DNA from: Gracilimonas sp040882225
GTDB lineage: Bacteria > Bacteroidota > Rhodothermia > Balneolales > Balneolaceae
Direction of reading: 5' to 3'
Assembly: GCA_040882225.1 (NCBI GenBank)
Contig: JBBEBR010000005.1
Coordinates: 84,970 to 148,969, forward strand
Length of the DNA stretch: 64,000 nt
Below, piece by piece: positions 50,801-60,846 of this stretch (position 1 is its first letter; every line of letters starts with the position of its first letter). Below the pieces are notes generated by a model. That model made no database searches and had not been told where the DNA came from. It saw only the letters and a list, made by a program, of their open reading frames with translations. Position numbers and translations under genes: made by a program.

Positions 50801-53800
50801 ATGAAATTTACCGTTACTCTCCTTTCCCTATTATTCTGCGTCTCATCTGCAATTGCACAAGAAGAGTGGGATGTAACAAATCCTGACCTTGGTGAAACCC
50901 AAGCAGTTAGCTTTACAACAGATGAAGGCACCTGGATGAATCTTGATGTAAGCCCGGATGGCGAACAAATCGTTTTCGATCTATTAGGCGATATTTACCT
51001 GATGCCGGTAGACGGTGGCGAAGCTGAGTTACTGCGGGGGGGAACCGCTTATGAAATCCAGCCGCGATTTAGCCCGGACGGAAACCGAATTTCTTTTACA
51101 AGTGATGCCGGAGGCGGAGATAATATTTGGGTAATGAATGCCGATGGCTCTGATGCCAAACAAATCACCGAAGAAAATTTCCGGCTTTTAAATAATGCAG
51201 TATGGTCTCCTGATGGCGAATACATCATCGCTAAAAAGCATTTCTCGTCTACCCGTTCGCTGGGTGCGGGTGAAATTTGGTTATATCACCATACCGGTGG
51301 TGGTGGAATTCAGCTGGTAGAAAAGCCAAATGATCAGCAAGATATCGGCGAGCCGTGGGTTTCTCCTGATGGCCGGTATATTTATTACAGTCAGGATGTT
51401 TATCCAGGCGGATTTTTTCAATACAACAAAGATCCCAACAGCCAGATTTACGCAATAAAAAGATATGACCGCGAAGATGGGGATATTGAAACGGTAACCG
51501 GCGGAAATGGCGGTGCTGCAAGATCACAAATTTCTCCCGATGGAGATCATTTAGCCTTTGTTAGAAGAGTGCGGACAAAGTCAGTTTTATTTTTGAGGGA
51601 TTTGAATACAGGCAGAGAGTGGCCCATTTATGAAAATCTCAGCAAAGACCAACAGGAAGCCTGGGCTATTTTTGGGGTTTATCCCAATTTTAACTGGCTG
51701 CCTGATAATGAGCATGTCATTGTTTGGGCGCACGGAAAAATCAACAAAATAAATACCAAAACCGGAGAAGCGGAAGTCATTCCTTTTGAAGTTGAATCCC
51801 GCCATGAAATTGTGGATGCCGTACGCTTTGCCCAGGATGTTGCGCCTGATCAATTTAGAGCAAAAGCTATCCGCCATTTAACTACTTCTCCCGATGGAAG
51901 AACATTAGTGTTTAACGCGGCAGGATATATTTGGAGTAAAACTTTGCCAGACGGAACTCCTAAACGTGTGACTAATTCAAAGGAGTTTGAATTTGAACCC
52001 TCATTTTCTCCCGATGGTAAATCGATAGTGTTTGTTTCCTGGAGTGATGAAAATATGGGAGCCATAAGAACCGCTCAGCTAAACGCCAGCCCCGAGCCTT
52101 CCCCGACAAAAAAAGTGACCACTGAAAAGGGAATTTACAGAGAACCACGTTTCTCTCCCGATGGCAAAACAATTGTATTTCGAAAAGAAAACGGAAACAG
52201 CCAGCAAGGTTTTGTTCATACGCTAAACCCCGGCATTTACACGATACCCGCAAATGGCGGCACCAAAAAACTGATTACAGAAAATGGAGCTATGCCTCGG
52301 TTCAATGCTGAGGGAACACGAATTTTCTATCAAACCGGAGGCTATATTTCGGGAGCCATCAACAAAACCTATCGGAGTGTAAATTTGAATGGAGAGGATG
52401 AGTCAACTCATTTCACTTCCGAATATGGGCATCATTTTGTACCCAGCCCTGATGGAAAGTGGATGGCTTTTTCTAATCTTCACAAGGTTTATATAGCCCC
52501 CATCCCAAAAACGGGAAAACCCATTGTACTTACGCCAACCACAAAAGCCATTCCGGTTAAACAGGTGTCGGCGGAAGCTGGTTATCACATGCATTGGTCA
52601 AACACCAGCGACAAACTTCACTGGACACTTGGCGAAGAATATTTCACTGTAGACCTGAAGGATGTGTTTTCTTTTGTTGATGGAGCCCCTGATGAAATTC
52701 CCGAGCCGCCCAAAGAAGGCCAAAAATTAGAGCTCGATATTGATACATATGTCCCGGAAGGAATAATCGCCTTTACCAACGCCCGGATTATCACTATGAA
52801 GGGTGATACGGTGATTGAAAACGGAACAATTGTGGTAGATAAAAATCGCATCTCAGCAATTGGTGCCGATGTGGAAGTTCCTGCAAATGCTACGGTCATC
52901 GATGCTTCAGGCAAAACCATTATGCCCGGAATTATAGATGTTCACGCGCATATTGGAAATTTTCGGTATGGTTTAAGTCCACAGCAACAGTGGGAATATT
53001 TTGCAAATCTGGCATATGGCGTAACCACCGCTCACGACCCTTCATCAAATTCAGAAATGATCTTCTCCAACTCAGAAGCTATCAAAGCGGGAAATATGAT
53101 AGGCCCCCGGGTTTATTCTACTGGAGTAATTTTATATGGAGCTGATGGAGCCATAAAAGCCGAAGTAAATAATTACGAAGACGCACTTTTTGCCTTGAAA
53201 AGAACCCAGGCTTGGGGTGCATTTTCAGTGAAAAGTTATAATCAGCCACGCAGAGATCAACGCCAGCAAGTAATTAAAGCTGCAAAGGAGCTTGAAATGT
53301 TGGTAGTTCCAGAAGGCGGTTCAACCTTCACACATAATATGAGCATGATTTTAGACGGCCATACTGGAATTGAGCATAATGTGCCGGTTGTTCCTTTGTA
53401 TAAAGATGTGCAGGAACTGTGGAGCTCGAGCCAAACGGGTTACACGCCAACTCATGTTGTGAATTACGCAAGTATAAGCGGCGAGTATTACTGGTATCAA
53501 AAAACCAATGTTTGGGAGAATGAAAGGCTGCTGACTTTCACCCCCCGAAGCGTGGTAGATTCACGTTCGCGCCACCGCACGATGATTCCGGATGAAGAAT
53601 ATGAAAACGGGCATATTTTAACAGCGCAATCTTCTAAACTACTGGCTGATGCCGGCGTGAAAGTAAATTTGGGAGCTCATGGGCAACTTCAGGGGTTGGG
53701 CGCACACTGGGAACTCTGGATGTTTGAGCAAGGTGGGATGACCAATATGGAAGCCTTGCGAGCAGCTACTTTGAACGGTGCGCATTATTTGGGGATGGAT

Positions 53801-54073
53801 CATGATATCGGCTCGCTTGAAGTTGGTAAACTCGCCGATTTGGTTGTGCTTGAAGAGAATCCATTGGAGAATATTCGCAATACGGACTCTGTAGTATATA
53901 CGATGGTAAACGGCCGCTTATTCGATGCCGCAACGATGAACGAAGTTGGAAATCAGAAACGAAACCGACTTCCTTTTTGGTGGGAAAGAGATGGCTATGG
54001 CGAAGGCTTCGACTGGCATGCCAACACGATAGAAGCAGCCGGATTACAATGCTCCTGCTTCACAAGCCATTAA
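50801..54073 (+). CDS. Exported amidohydrolase with N-terminal TolB-like beta propeller
   Basis: The 1090-residue protein has a signal peptide ending 'SSAIAQ', then many PD40/WD40-like repeats with the 'SPDG..I.F.S' signature (about 45-590), as in TolB and tricorn-type propellers. The second half is an amidohydrolase (about 645-1060). 'IMPGIIDVHAHIG' (near residue 712) gives the first metal H-x-H, and 'GHTGIEHNVP', 'NLGAHGQLQGLGAHWE' and 'SLEVGKLADLVVL' are later blocks. This propeller-amidohydrolase architecture is common in marine Bacteroidota-like genomes; substrates are unknown, imidopeptides being one guess. It is transcribed alone, with a palindromic repeat after it. Confidence 0.9.
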   Translation: MKFTVTLLSLLFCVSSAIAQEEWDVTNPDLGETQAVSFTTDEGTWMNLDVSPDGEQIVFDLLGDIYLMPVDGGEAELLRGGTAYEIQPRFSPDGNRISFTSDAGGGDNIWVMNADGSDAKQITEENFRLLNNAVWSPDGEYIIAKKHFSSTRSLGAGEIWLYHHTGGGGIQLVEKPNDQQDIGEPWVSPDGRYIYYSQDVYPGGFFQYNKDPNSQIYAIKRYDREDGDIETVTGGNGGAARSQISPDGDHLAFVRRVRTKSVLFLRDLNTGREWPIYENLSKDQQEAWAIFGVYPNFNWLPDNEHVIVWAHGKINKINTKTGEAEVIPFEVESRHEIVDAVRFAQDVAPDQFRAKAIRHLTTSPDGRTLVFNAAGYIWSKTLPDGTPKRVTNSKEFEFEPSFSPDGKSIVFVSWSDENMGAIRTAQLNASPEPSPTKKVTTEKGIYREPRFSPDGKTIVFRKENGNSQQGFVHTLNPGIYTIPANGGTKKLITENGAMPRFNAEGTRIFYQTGGYISGAINKTYRSVNLNGEDESTHFTSEYGHHFVPSPDGKWMAFSNLHKVYIAPIPKTGKPIVLTPTTKAIPVKQVSAEAGYHMHWSNTSDKLHWTLGEEYFTVDLKDVFSFVDGAPDEIPEPPKEGQKLELDIDTYVPEGIIAFTNARIITMKGDTVIENGTIVVDKNRISAIGADVEVPANATVIDASGKTIMPGIIDVHAHIGNFRYGLSPQQQWEYFANLAYGVTTAHDPSSNSEMIFSNSEAIKAGNMIGPRVYSTGVILYGADGAIKAEVNNYEDALFALKRTQAWGAFSVKSYNQPRRDQRQQVIKAAKELEMLVVPEGGSTFTHNMSMILDGHTGIEHNVPVVPLYKDVQELWSSSQTGYTPTHVVNYASISGEYYWYQKTNVWENERLLTFTPRSVVDSRSRHRTMIPDEEYENGHILTAQSSKLLADAGVKVNLGAHGQLQGLGAHWELWMFEQGGMTNMEALRAATLNGAHYLGMDHDIGSLEVGKLADLVVLEENPLENIRNTDSVVYTMVNGRLFDAATMNEVGNQKRNRLPFWWERDGYGEGFDWHANTIEAAGLQCSCFTSH

Positions 54074-54097
54074 TGCAGTGTTCATTTTGTCGTAGGC

Positions 54098-54112
54098 AGA
54101 CCTGACAGGTCT
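54098..54112. repeat. Short palindrome AGACCTGACAGGTCT
   Basis: A perfect 7+1+7 palindrome between the amidohydrolase and kinase 3' ends. Related motifs are at 18097-18156 and near 25364. It is shorter than, but similar in style to, the CCTCCAAGGTCT hairpins at 39644 and 43662. Confidence 0.5.
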
Positions 54113-54210
54113 TGGCCAATTCAGCATTGACATAACACTAATGCAAAATGCACTTTCGCATCTTTAAAATAGTTCGCAAGTGCTTTTTTTAGCGCAGAAA
54201 TAAGAGACGA

Positions 54211-56004
54211 TTATCCTTCTTTAGTAAAAGACACTCTGAATTTTGTGTGCTCTACTTTTCCGTTGGCTATTATCTCAAACTCTCCTTTTAGTTGGCTGGT
54301 AAGAGTTTTTATAAGCGTTGCTCCTAAGGATTTCGAGTCGTTAAACTTATCCAGATCAAAACCATTTCCCGTATCTGAGATTGTTAAAGTCACGTAATCC
54401 TCTTCCTGTTCAAGATCAACCACTATTTCACCTTCACTTACACCTTCAAAAGCGTGTTTATAGGAGTTCACTATTAACTCGTTTAACAATAAAGAACAGG
54501 GAATAGCCTGATTAACACTCAACATAACCGGCTCTACATTCGAAACCAGCTTAATCTCTTTTTCGGCAGACGTATGCATACTGCTGATTGCCTGAAGCAG
54601 GTCGTTTACATATTTGTCATATTTAATGTAAGCAAGAGATTCACTTTCGTATAGCATTTCATGAACCAAGGCAATCGACTGAATTCGCAGCTGACTATCC
54701 GTTAACGCCTTTTCAACTTCCGAATTTTCTGTATTGAAGCTTTGGAGCTGCAATAAACCTGAGATTACGGCGAGATTATTTTTCACCCGATGGTGAATTT
54801 CGGCAAGCATCACTTCCTTTTCACGTAACGAAGTTTGTACTTTTTCTTCCTGAACTTTTCGTTGTGAAATGTCGCTTGCAACAGCTACTGTTCCTACCAA
54901 ATTCCCTTGGGTATCAATTAACCCAGCTTCCGAAAATAAAACCGGAACCGGCTTTCGATCCTTCGTGATCAAGGAAAATTCAAACGATTTACTGTTCCCC
55001 TGATGCTGTTCATAAACTTCTTTCATGTTCCCAAAATCATAAAACGCTTCCACGGGCATATTCAACATTTCTTCCGCTTCATACCCTAATAAAGAAGCGG
55101 CAGCTGAGTTCAGCATACTCAGGTTCCCATCTGCATCGGCAACAAAAATGGCTTCATGAATGGACTCAATAATATTGTCCAGGTACGCTTTTGAGACGGT
55201 CTTTTTTTGAAGATTGGCAGCCATCTCGTTGAAAGTTTTAGCCAACTGCCCAATCTCATCTTTTGAATCAACCTCAATTCGTTCATCCAGATTTCCTTGG
55301 CCGTAACGGGTGGCTGTTTCACTTAATTTAGCAAGAGGATTGGCGATAGAACGGTAGATGTAAACTGCTAAAATAATCGCCAAAAATACCGAAAAGAAGG
55401 TGGCTAAATAATTAACAATGGAAGCCTTATCGAGAGATTCATTTAACCGCTGGTTGCGTTGCTCCTGCACGTCAAGCACAAAATTTCTGAGCTGGCTGAT
55501 TTGAGGAATGATATTATTTGTGAAATAAGTTTCGATAGATCGGATAAACATCAGGTTTGCCTTTTCGAAATCCTCCTCTCCAATTACAAGCCATTCGCTT
55601 GCAAGCGACTTATACACCTGATAGCTTTTGTAAAGCTGGTTAATATCCTCCGGCAACAAATCATCTCCGCCTACCAAAGATTGGAGTTCTTTGAAAGAAT
55701 GTTCAAACTCTTCTAATTCGTTTAAAAATTGCCTTTGCAAATCTTTAACAGCAGGCAACTCCTGTACAACGCTAAAGTCAGCTTCTACATTTCTTGTCTC
55801 TCTGATAGCATTCAAGTAAATAAGGCTTTGATATAAGCTGCCTTCCATTTCTCCGGTATAAATGACAACGGAAGAAACCTCATTCACAAATTTCAGTTGC
55901 TCGAGCCGTACCTGATCGGTAAAACGATCAGAAATTAACCCGACCACGACCAACAGCAAACTTATGCAGACAAACCCAATAATTATTTTTGTTCCAAGTC
56001 TCAC
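54211..56004 (-). CDS. Membrane sensor kinase, HAMP-PAS-HisKA_2
   Basis: A first TM helix (about 7-25), a helical periplasmic domain (about 30-195, CHASE3/4HB-like), a second TM helix (about 200-222) and HAMP (about 222-275) lead into a PAS domain (about 280-385). The HisKA_2 domain has 'VMLAEIHHRVKNNLAVISGL', whose first His pair holds the phospho-acceptor, and the HATPase_c domain has 'LNELIVNSYKHAF' and 'SDTGNGFD'. HisKA_2 kinases usually signal to stand-alone or unusual receivers. No regulator gene is adjacent; the lone receiver at 11257 is one conceivable partner. Confidence 0.92.
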   Translation of the reverse strand: MRLGTKIIIGFVCISLLLVVVGLISDRFTDQVRLEQLKFVNEVSSVVIYTGEMEGSLYQSLIYLNAIRETRNVEADFSVVQELPAVKDLQRQFLNELEEFEHSFKELQSLVGGDDLLPEDINQLYKSYQVYKSLASEWLVIGEEDFEKANLMFIRSIETYFTNNIIPQISQLRNFVLDVQEQRNQRLNESLDKASIVNYLATFFSVFLAIILAVYIYRSIANPLAKLSETATRYGQGNLDERIEVDSKDEIGQLAKTFNEMAANLQKKTVSKAYLDNIIESIHEAIFVADADGNLSMLNSAAASLLGYEAEEMLNMPVEAFYDFGNMKEVYEQHQGNSKSFEFSLITKDRKPVPVLFSEAGLIDTQGNLVGTVAVASDISQRKVQEEKVQTSLREKEVMLAEIHHRVKNNLAVISGLLQLQSFNTENSEVEKALTDSQLRIQSIALVHEMLYESESLAYIKYDKYVNDLLQAISSMHTSAEKEIKLVSNVEPVMLSVNQAIPCSLLLNELIVNSYKHAFEGVSEGEIVVDLEQEEDYVTLTISDTGNGFDLDKFNDSKSLGATLIKTLTSQLKGEFEIIANGKVEHTKFRVSFTKEG

Positions 56005-56103
56005 TTCGCGAGGATTTTATTTCTCTACAAAAGTAGAGCTTCTTAAATGGAATCACTATATAGAAAAAATTAAAAAAGCCTCATGTAACAATTTAACATG
56101 TGC

Positions 56104-58191
56104 TTAAAATCTCAAAATTTCTTCAATTTTTTTTGAAATTGAACGAGTGCTCGGCAGCACAGATTCCATAAGTCCAACATTATAAGGAACAGGTATATCA
56201 GGCATCGCAATCCTCTCTACCGGAGCATCAAGGTGATGGAAGCTTTCCTGCATGATTTGGGACACAATCTCTGCTCCAAAACCAGCGGTTCTGTTATCTT
56301 CATGCACTACAAGACATCTGTTCGTTTTCTCAATTGAGCGAAGTACCGCATTTTTGTCCCACGGCATAATAGTTCTCAGATCGATCACATCCGCTGAAAT
56401 TCCGAGCTGATCAACGGCTTCCTCACTACGTTCACACATCGCTCCCCAGGTTACGATGGTGATTTCATCCCCCTCTCTTAACATATTTGCTTTCCCGAAT
56501 GGGACTATAAAATCATCGCCCGGATAAGGTTTTCTGGCATATTTGGCATCTAACAAATTCCGGTGCTCGAAAAATATTGTCGGGTTATTACTTCTCATGG
56601 CTGATCTTAAAAGCCCCACCGCATCTTGTGCGTTACTCGGCATGGCAATTTGCCAGCCAATGGCGTGGGCAAAAAATACTTCGTTGCTCATACTGTGCCA
56701 CGGATCGCCACATTTAGCAAATCCTCCCGGCATCCTTACTACAATTGGCGCTGCAAAACGATTCGCTGTTCTCCACCGGATGGTGCCGCAATTGTTTAAT
56801 TGCTCGGTTGCAGGATCTGCATATTTTCGGAACTGAATTTCTGCAACCGGCATCAATCCGGCATAAGCTAAACCGACCGAGCGGCCAATAATTCCTTCTT
56901 CCGACAGGCTGGTGTCAAAAACCCGATCTTCGCCAAACTGAGACTGTAAATCCATTGTTGCCGCATGCACGCCCCCCTTCAATCCAACATCTTCCCCAAA
57001 AACCATGACCCGGGAATTTGTTTCAAGTTCATGTTTTAATGTGCGGCGAATAGCCTCCACAATATTAATTCGCTGTTTTTCGGGTGAAGATTCTTCGGTG
57101 GTTTTTGGAAACTCATATCCTTCAACAGCTAAACCGCCGATGGTTTGGACTTCATCTTCTGCGAAGGCAAATTTGGTAGTTTTTTGCTGATCAGGTTCCG
57201 GGCGATTCAAGGCAGCTTCAGCGGATTCTTCAATTTTTTCTTTTGCTTCGTTTTCCCAACTGTCCCAGGTTTTCTTGGAAATATGATCGTCAACCAAAAA
57301 ATTCCGAAGCTTATTCAGAGGATCGTTTTTCTTTTCTTTCTCAAGAAGTTTATCATCTTTATACGCCTGATTATCCTGATAGGAATGGCCGTTCAACCTT
57401 GGAACAGTTAACCTGATCATAACCGGCCCTTTTCTTTCGCGGGTGAAATTGACCGCTTTTTCCATCAACTCAGAAGCTTCTGCTGGATCGGTACCATCAC
57501 CATCAATTATTTTTAAATTTTTGAAAGACTGAAGGTTATCAGTGATAATTCCACCGGGAGTCTGGAATTTGCTCGTAACCGAAATTCCATAACCATTGTC
57601 TTCTATATAAAACAAAACCGGCAAATTCTGGGTGGTAGCGATTGTTAAAGCTGACCAAAAACCGTTAGTGGCTACCGAGCCATCACCTCCAAGAATTACA
57701 GAAATTGCACCTTCGTAGTCTTTCTCTTTCAGCACTTTGCGGCGGTACTCGATTCCCTGAGCCCATCCGATTGCCGGAGTATATTGGGAACCAACATCGC
57801 CAGCCATCGGCAAAACTTTGGGGCTATCGGCATCCGGTTTATTGCAAACTACGCCAATATCACGCCCGTCACTATAACCGCCCGATTTACCCATTGGGGC
57901 TGCCATTGCGTCTTCTTCAGACAACCCAAGTGTAAGCAAAAGCGGCCGGGAACGATAATATGCACTCGCCGCATCATGTTTATTGTTAAGTAGGTTTCCA
58001 AGTAAAATTTGGCCTAATTCATGTCCGCGGGCTGAAAACTGGTACAAAACTTTTTTCTGAGGAACCAGCTCTGTCTCTTCTTTCTCATCCATAGCGCGGG
58101 AAATCAACATCAAACGAGCTACCTTTTCCCAGTCTACAGTAGATTTCTTTTTCTTCTTTTTGGAAGTTGACTTGGTTTTTGTCTTCGCCAT
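56104..58191 (-). CDS. Fused 2-oxoacid dehydrogenase E1 component (alpha + beta)
   Basis: The 695-residue chain fuses both E1 subunits. A lysine-rich N-tail ('KSTSKKKKKKS') leads into E1-alpha (about 15-330) with the thiamine-diphosphate motif 'GGDGSVATNGFW' ending in 'FYIEDNGYG'. E1-beta (about 370-695) has 'VFGEDVGLKGGVHAAT', 'IGRSVGLAYAGLMPVAEIQF' and 'HEDNRTAGFGAEI'. It decarboxylates a 2-oxoacid, most likely a branched-chain one by resemblance to BCKDH, and loads the E2 lipoyl group. No E2 or E3 gene is next to it. It lies 14 bp before the aminotransferase gene in reading order, so the two may be cotranscribed. Confidence 0.9.
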   Translation of the reverse strand: MAKTKTKSTSKKKKKKSTVDWEKVARLMLISRAMDEKEETELVPQKKVLYQFSARGHELGQILLGNLLNNKHDAASAYYRSRPLLLTLGLSEEDAMAAPMGKSGGYSDGRDIGVVCNKPDADSPKVLPMAGDVGSQYTPAIGWAQGIEYRRKVLKEKDYEGAISVILGGDGSVATNGFWSALTIATTQNLPVLFYIEDNGYGISVTSKFQTPGGIITDNLQSFKNLKIIDGDGTDPAEASELMEKAVNFTRERKGPVMIRLTVPRLNGHSYQDNQAYKDDKLLEKEKKNDPLNKLRNFLVDDHISKKTWDSWENEAKEKIEESAEAALNRPEPDQQKTTKFAFAEDEVQTIGGLAVEGYEFPKTTEESSPEKQRINIVEAIRRTLKHELETNSRVMVFGEDVGLKGGVHAATMDLQSQFGEDRVFDTSLSEEGIIGRSVGLAYAGLMPVAEIQFRKYADPATEQLNNCGTIRWRTANRFAAPIVVRMPGGFAKCGDPWHSMSNEVFFAHAIGWQIAMPSNAQDAVGLLRSAMRSNNPTIFFEHRNLLDAKYARKPYPGDDFIVPFGKANMLREGDEITIVTWGAMCERSEEAVDQLGISADVIDLRTIMPWDKNAVLRSIEKTNRCLVVHEDNRTAGFGAEIVSQIMQESFHHLDAPVERIAMPDIPVPYNVGLMESVLPSTRSISKKIEEILRF

Positions 58192-58205
58192 AAATCTGGT
58201 GTGTT

Positions 58206-59315
58206 CTATTTGGTTACTTCTCTAAATGTGTTTTCAAAATGATCCATTTCATGCGGAACACCGATTGTTATCCGAATACAATTTGGCAATCCAAAGGCAT
58301 TTAGCCGTCTTAGAATAACGCCTTTCTCAAGCATGTTTTGAGTAAAATTAACGGCTTCCTCTTCCGTCGGCAATATCATCATTACGGAATTAGAAATAGA
58401 CTTTGCATAATCAACTCCCTGTTCATCAAAAAATTGGTAGAGCCGTTCTCGGCCGTTCTCCACCACGGCTATACTTTTTTGCAGGAATTCGTCATCATCA
58501 TAAGCTGCAAGTGCGGCTGCCTGACCCAAGGCGGTAGGCTCAAATGTGAGTTTAGTTTTCATCATATTCTTGATGATTTCCTTATTTGCGATTGCATATC
58601 CAACCCGGAATCCTGCAAGTCCAAAGGCTTTAGAAAATGTTCGCAGAGCAATCACATTCTCGAAATTGTAATCCAGAGCGTGCGGATAATCTTCAATATC
58701 CTGTGCAAATTCGAAGTAGGCTTCGTCCATAATTACCAACACGTCTTCTGGTACTTGTTCCATCAGCCATTCGAATTCCTGCTTGTTTATATACGTGCCC
58801 GTCGGATTATTCGGATTGGCGATGTAGACCATTTTTGTATGTTCATCAATGGCGTTTGCAATCGCTTTCACATCATATTTATACTCTTTAGTTACAGGAA
58901 TTTTCTTAAGATGAATGCCACGGACGCCAGTTTGTACAAAAAATCCCACAAAAGTAGCATCTGCGGTTATGGCATTTTCCCTGTTTAGAAAAAAGGTTTT
59001 ACAAAGAATAGAAATAATGCTTTCGGAGCCTGAGGCAATCAACACATTTTCGGAAGCAACGTTATTGCGTTCTGCAATTGCGGCACGTAATTTACGAGCC
59101 ACCGGATCGGGGTAATCCTGAATGGAAAGAAAAGCTTCATCAATCGCTTTTTTTACTTTTGGGCTGCATCCCAACCTGTTTTCGTTAGAAGCGAGCTTGG
59201 CGATTTTTTCGGGATGATATATTTCCGCAACTTCAGCAATAGTTTTACCGGCTACATAGGGTTTAAGCGTTTCAATATTATTTGGTACTAACGGTTTACC
59301 GGTTGTTGTAGTCAT
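58206..59315 (-). CDS. hisC: Histidinol-phosphate aminotransferase-like enzyme
   Basis: A 369-residue class I/II aminotransferase: 'NENRLGCSP' near the N-terminus, 'ANPNNPTGTYI' (about 167-177), 'MDEAYFEFA' and the PLP lysine K229 in 'RTFSKAFGLAGFRVGYAIA'. The 'LKPY..GK' start is typical of HisC. No other his gene is in the window, and it precedes a branched-chain-type E1 gene on the same strand. It may thus serve histidine synthesis or a broader aromatic/branched-chain amino acid transamination. I keep the symbol as the best family name rather than a proven role. Confidence 0.82.
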   Translation of the reverse strand: MTTTTGKPLVPNNIETLKPYVAGKTIAEVAEIYHPEKIAKLASNENRLGCSPKVKKAIDEAFLSIQDYPDPVARKLRAAIAERNNVASENVLIASGSESIISILCKTFFLNRENAITADATFVGFFVQTGVRGIHLKKIPVTKEYKYDVKAIANAIDEHTKMVYIANPNNPTGTYINKQEFEWLMEQVPEDVLVIMDEAYFEFAQDIEDYPHALDYNFENVIALRTFSKAFGLAGFRVGYAIANKEIIKNMMKTKLTFEPTALGQAAALAAYDDDEFLQKSIAVVENGRERLYQFFDEQGVDYAKSISNSVMMILPTEEEAVNFTQNMLEKGVILRRLNAFGLPNCIRITIGVPHEMDHFENTFREVTK

Positions 59316-59424
59316 TAAGCCTTAAGTTGTTGGTGCAGAACAAAGTTTTAAATTACCACTAAAAAAGCGCTTTTTCCAAGTGCTAAAGCATATATTTTAT
59401 AATATTTGAGCAATTAGATTTTCT

Positions 59425-60120
59425 ATGAGTAAAACAATATTGATTACAGGAGCAAGTCGTGGTATTGGTTTCGAGACGGCTTTAGAGTTAGTCAGGCAAA
59501 ATCATACAGTGATTGCAGTTGCACGATCCGAGGATAAACTTGAACAACTGGCTTCAACAAATTCACCCGGAAAAATTATCCCCGTGGCTGCAGATTTAAC
59601 CAAAGAAGCCGGTATAAACAAAGTTGAAGATGCTGTTTCGAGTCTCCAGCGCATCGATGGAATCATCAATAATGCCGGTGCTTTACACAAAGGTGAATTG
59701 ATGAAAACTGATATTTCCATTTGGAAAAAAGTGATGGATGTGAATGTTTTTGCCATTGTTCGTTTAATTCAGGCAATGAAACCGAAACTGGTTTCTGGGA
59801 GCCACATTTTAAATATTTCAAGTATGTCGGGATTTCAGGGTAGTTTGAAATTTGGAGGATTAACAGCTTACGGAGCTTCAAAAGCTGCTGTGGTTGGCCT
59901 TTCAGAAGTCCTGAGTGTAGAGTTTGCAAGGGAAGGCATCGCGGTAAATTGTTTATGTATTGGAGCGGTACAAACCGAAATGTTTGAAGATGCTTTTCCT
60001 GGTTTTACAGCTCCGGTAAGTCCCGAACAAATGGGTGCATATTTGGCGGATTTTATTTTAACCGGCCATCAATTTTATAATGGAAAAGTTCTCCCCGTAG
60101 CACTGAATAATCCGGGATAG
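59425..60120 (+). CDS. Short-chain dehydrogenase/reductase
   Basis: A 231-residue classical SDR: nucleotide-binding 'ILITGASRGIGFETA' (about 5-19), 'GIINNAGAL', catalytic Ser in 'NISSMSGFQG', and 'YGASKAAVVGLSEVL' with the Y-x3-K pair. 'VNCLCIGAVQTEMFEDAFP' is the next block. The C-terminus is shorter than in FabG-type enzymes. The substrate is unknown. It is divergent from hisC, and the protein gene after it follows by 54 bp. Confidence 0.9.
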   Translation: MSKTILITGASRGIGFETALELVRQNHTVIAVARSEDKLEQLASTNSPGKIIPVAADLTKEAGINKVEDAVSSLQRIDGIINNAGALHKGELMKTDISIWKKVMDVNVFAIVRLIQAMKPKLVSGSHILNISSMSGFQGSLKFGGLTAYGASKAAVVGLSEVLSVEFAREGIAVNCLCIGAVQTEMFEDAFPGFTAPVSPEQMGAYLADFILTGHQFYNGKVLPVALNNPG

Positions 60121-60174
60121 AATGGTATCGTCAGTCAATAATTACTAACTTCGCAAAAAATTCATCACATCATC

Positions 60175-60846
60175 ATGAAGAAAAATATAATCGGGGCGGT
60201 ATTCTCTTTGCTTTTGCTATTCTCTTTTCAGCAAAAAGCACATTCCCAAACAATTGAATTATTAGCCGGAAACACATTGAATGGAGCTATGAACGGCACT
60301 CTACTTGGCGGAGCCACAATGGCTGTTACAAATAATACAGATTTTGCTCCGCTCAGAGTGGGTGTTGGCTTGGGCACTCTGTACGGAATTGGGATGGGGG
60401 CATACGATATTTCCAGCGGGGGAGGACAGGAAATACTTGTTTCTGGAACTTTCAATGACGCTAATAACACCAGCATAATTGTTCTGTTAGATACTTTCTA
60501 CGGAGCCGCCGCCGGTGCGGTAGTTGTGAGTGCGGTGATGTTAGTAGCTAATGAACCTTTAGTTGAGGGACTGCAATATGGCGCGGGAGTTGGTGCCTGG
60601 GCTGGTTTTGGTTTTGGACTGATCGACGCCTTAACACTCGCCGAAAGAGGAACACCAATAGCTGCAGCCCATTTCGATCGCAAAAAAGATATGGCAAGCG
60701 GTTTAATCGGCGTAAGTTTTGATGATCAGAAGAGTATTGGTTTTCTTTCCCCATCACTTATCAATACTTATCAAACCAAAAATAATACTTTGCAACAGGA
60801 ATTAACGCCCGCTGTTCAGCTTGTTAACTTCAAACTTAATTTTTAG
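60175..60846 (+). CDS. Exported glycine/alanine-rich protein of unknown function
   Basis: A signal peptide ends at 'QQKAHSQ'. The mature ~195 residues are rich in Gly and Ala with alternating hydrophobic segments ('GTLLGGATMAV', 'GVGLGTLYGIGMGAY', 'FYGAAAGAVVVSAVML', 'YGAGVGAWAGFGFGLIDAL'), which look like glycine-zipper membrane helices. The C-terminal part is polar and ends '...LVNFKLNF', a final phenylalanine as in outer-membrane proteins. I know no family. Its 3' end overlaps the convergent SGNH-hydrolase gene by 11 bp. Confidence 0.75.
   Translation: MKKNIIGAVFSLLLLFSFQQKAHSQTIELLAGNTLNGAMNGTLLGGATMAVTNNTDFAPLRVGVGLGTLYGIGMGAYDISSGGGQEILVSGTFNDANNTSIIVLLDTFYGAAAGAVVVSAVMLVANEPLVEGLQYGAGVGAWAGFGFGLIDALTLAERGTPIAAAHFDRKKDMASGLIGVSFDDQKSIGFLSPSLINTYQTKNNTLQQELTPAVQLVNFKLNF

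Noticed and set aside
58338..58988. 216-codon plus-strand ORF antisense to the HisC-like gene
   Set aside because: It mirrors the coding frame of a clear aminotransferase, shows no domain and is Cys/Phe/His-rich in the way typical of antisense frames.
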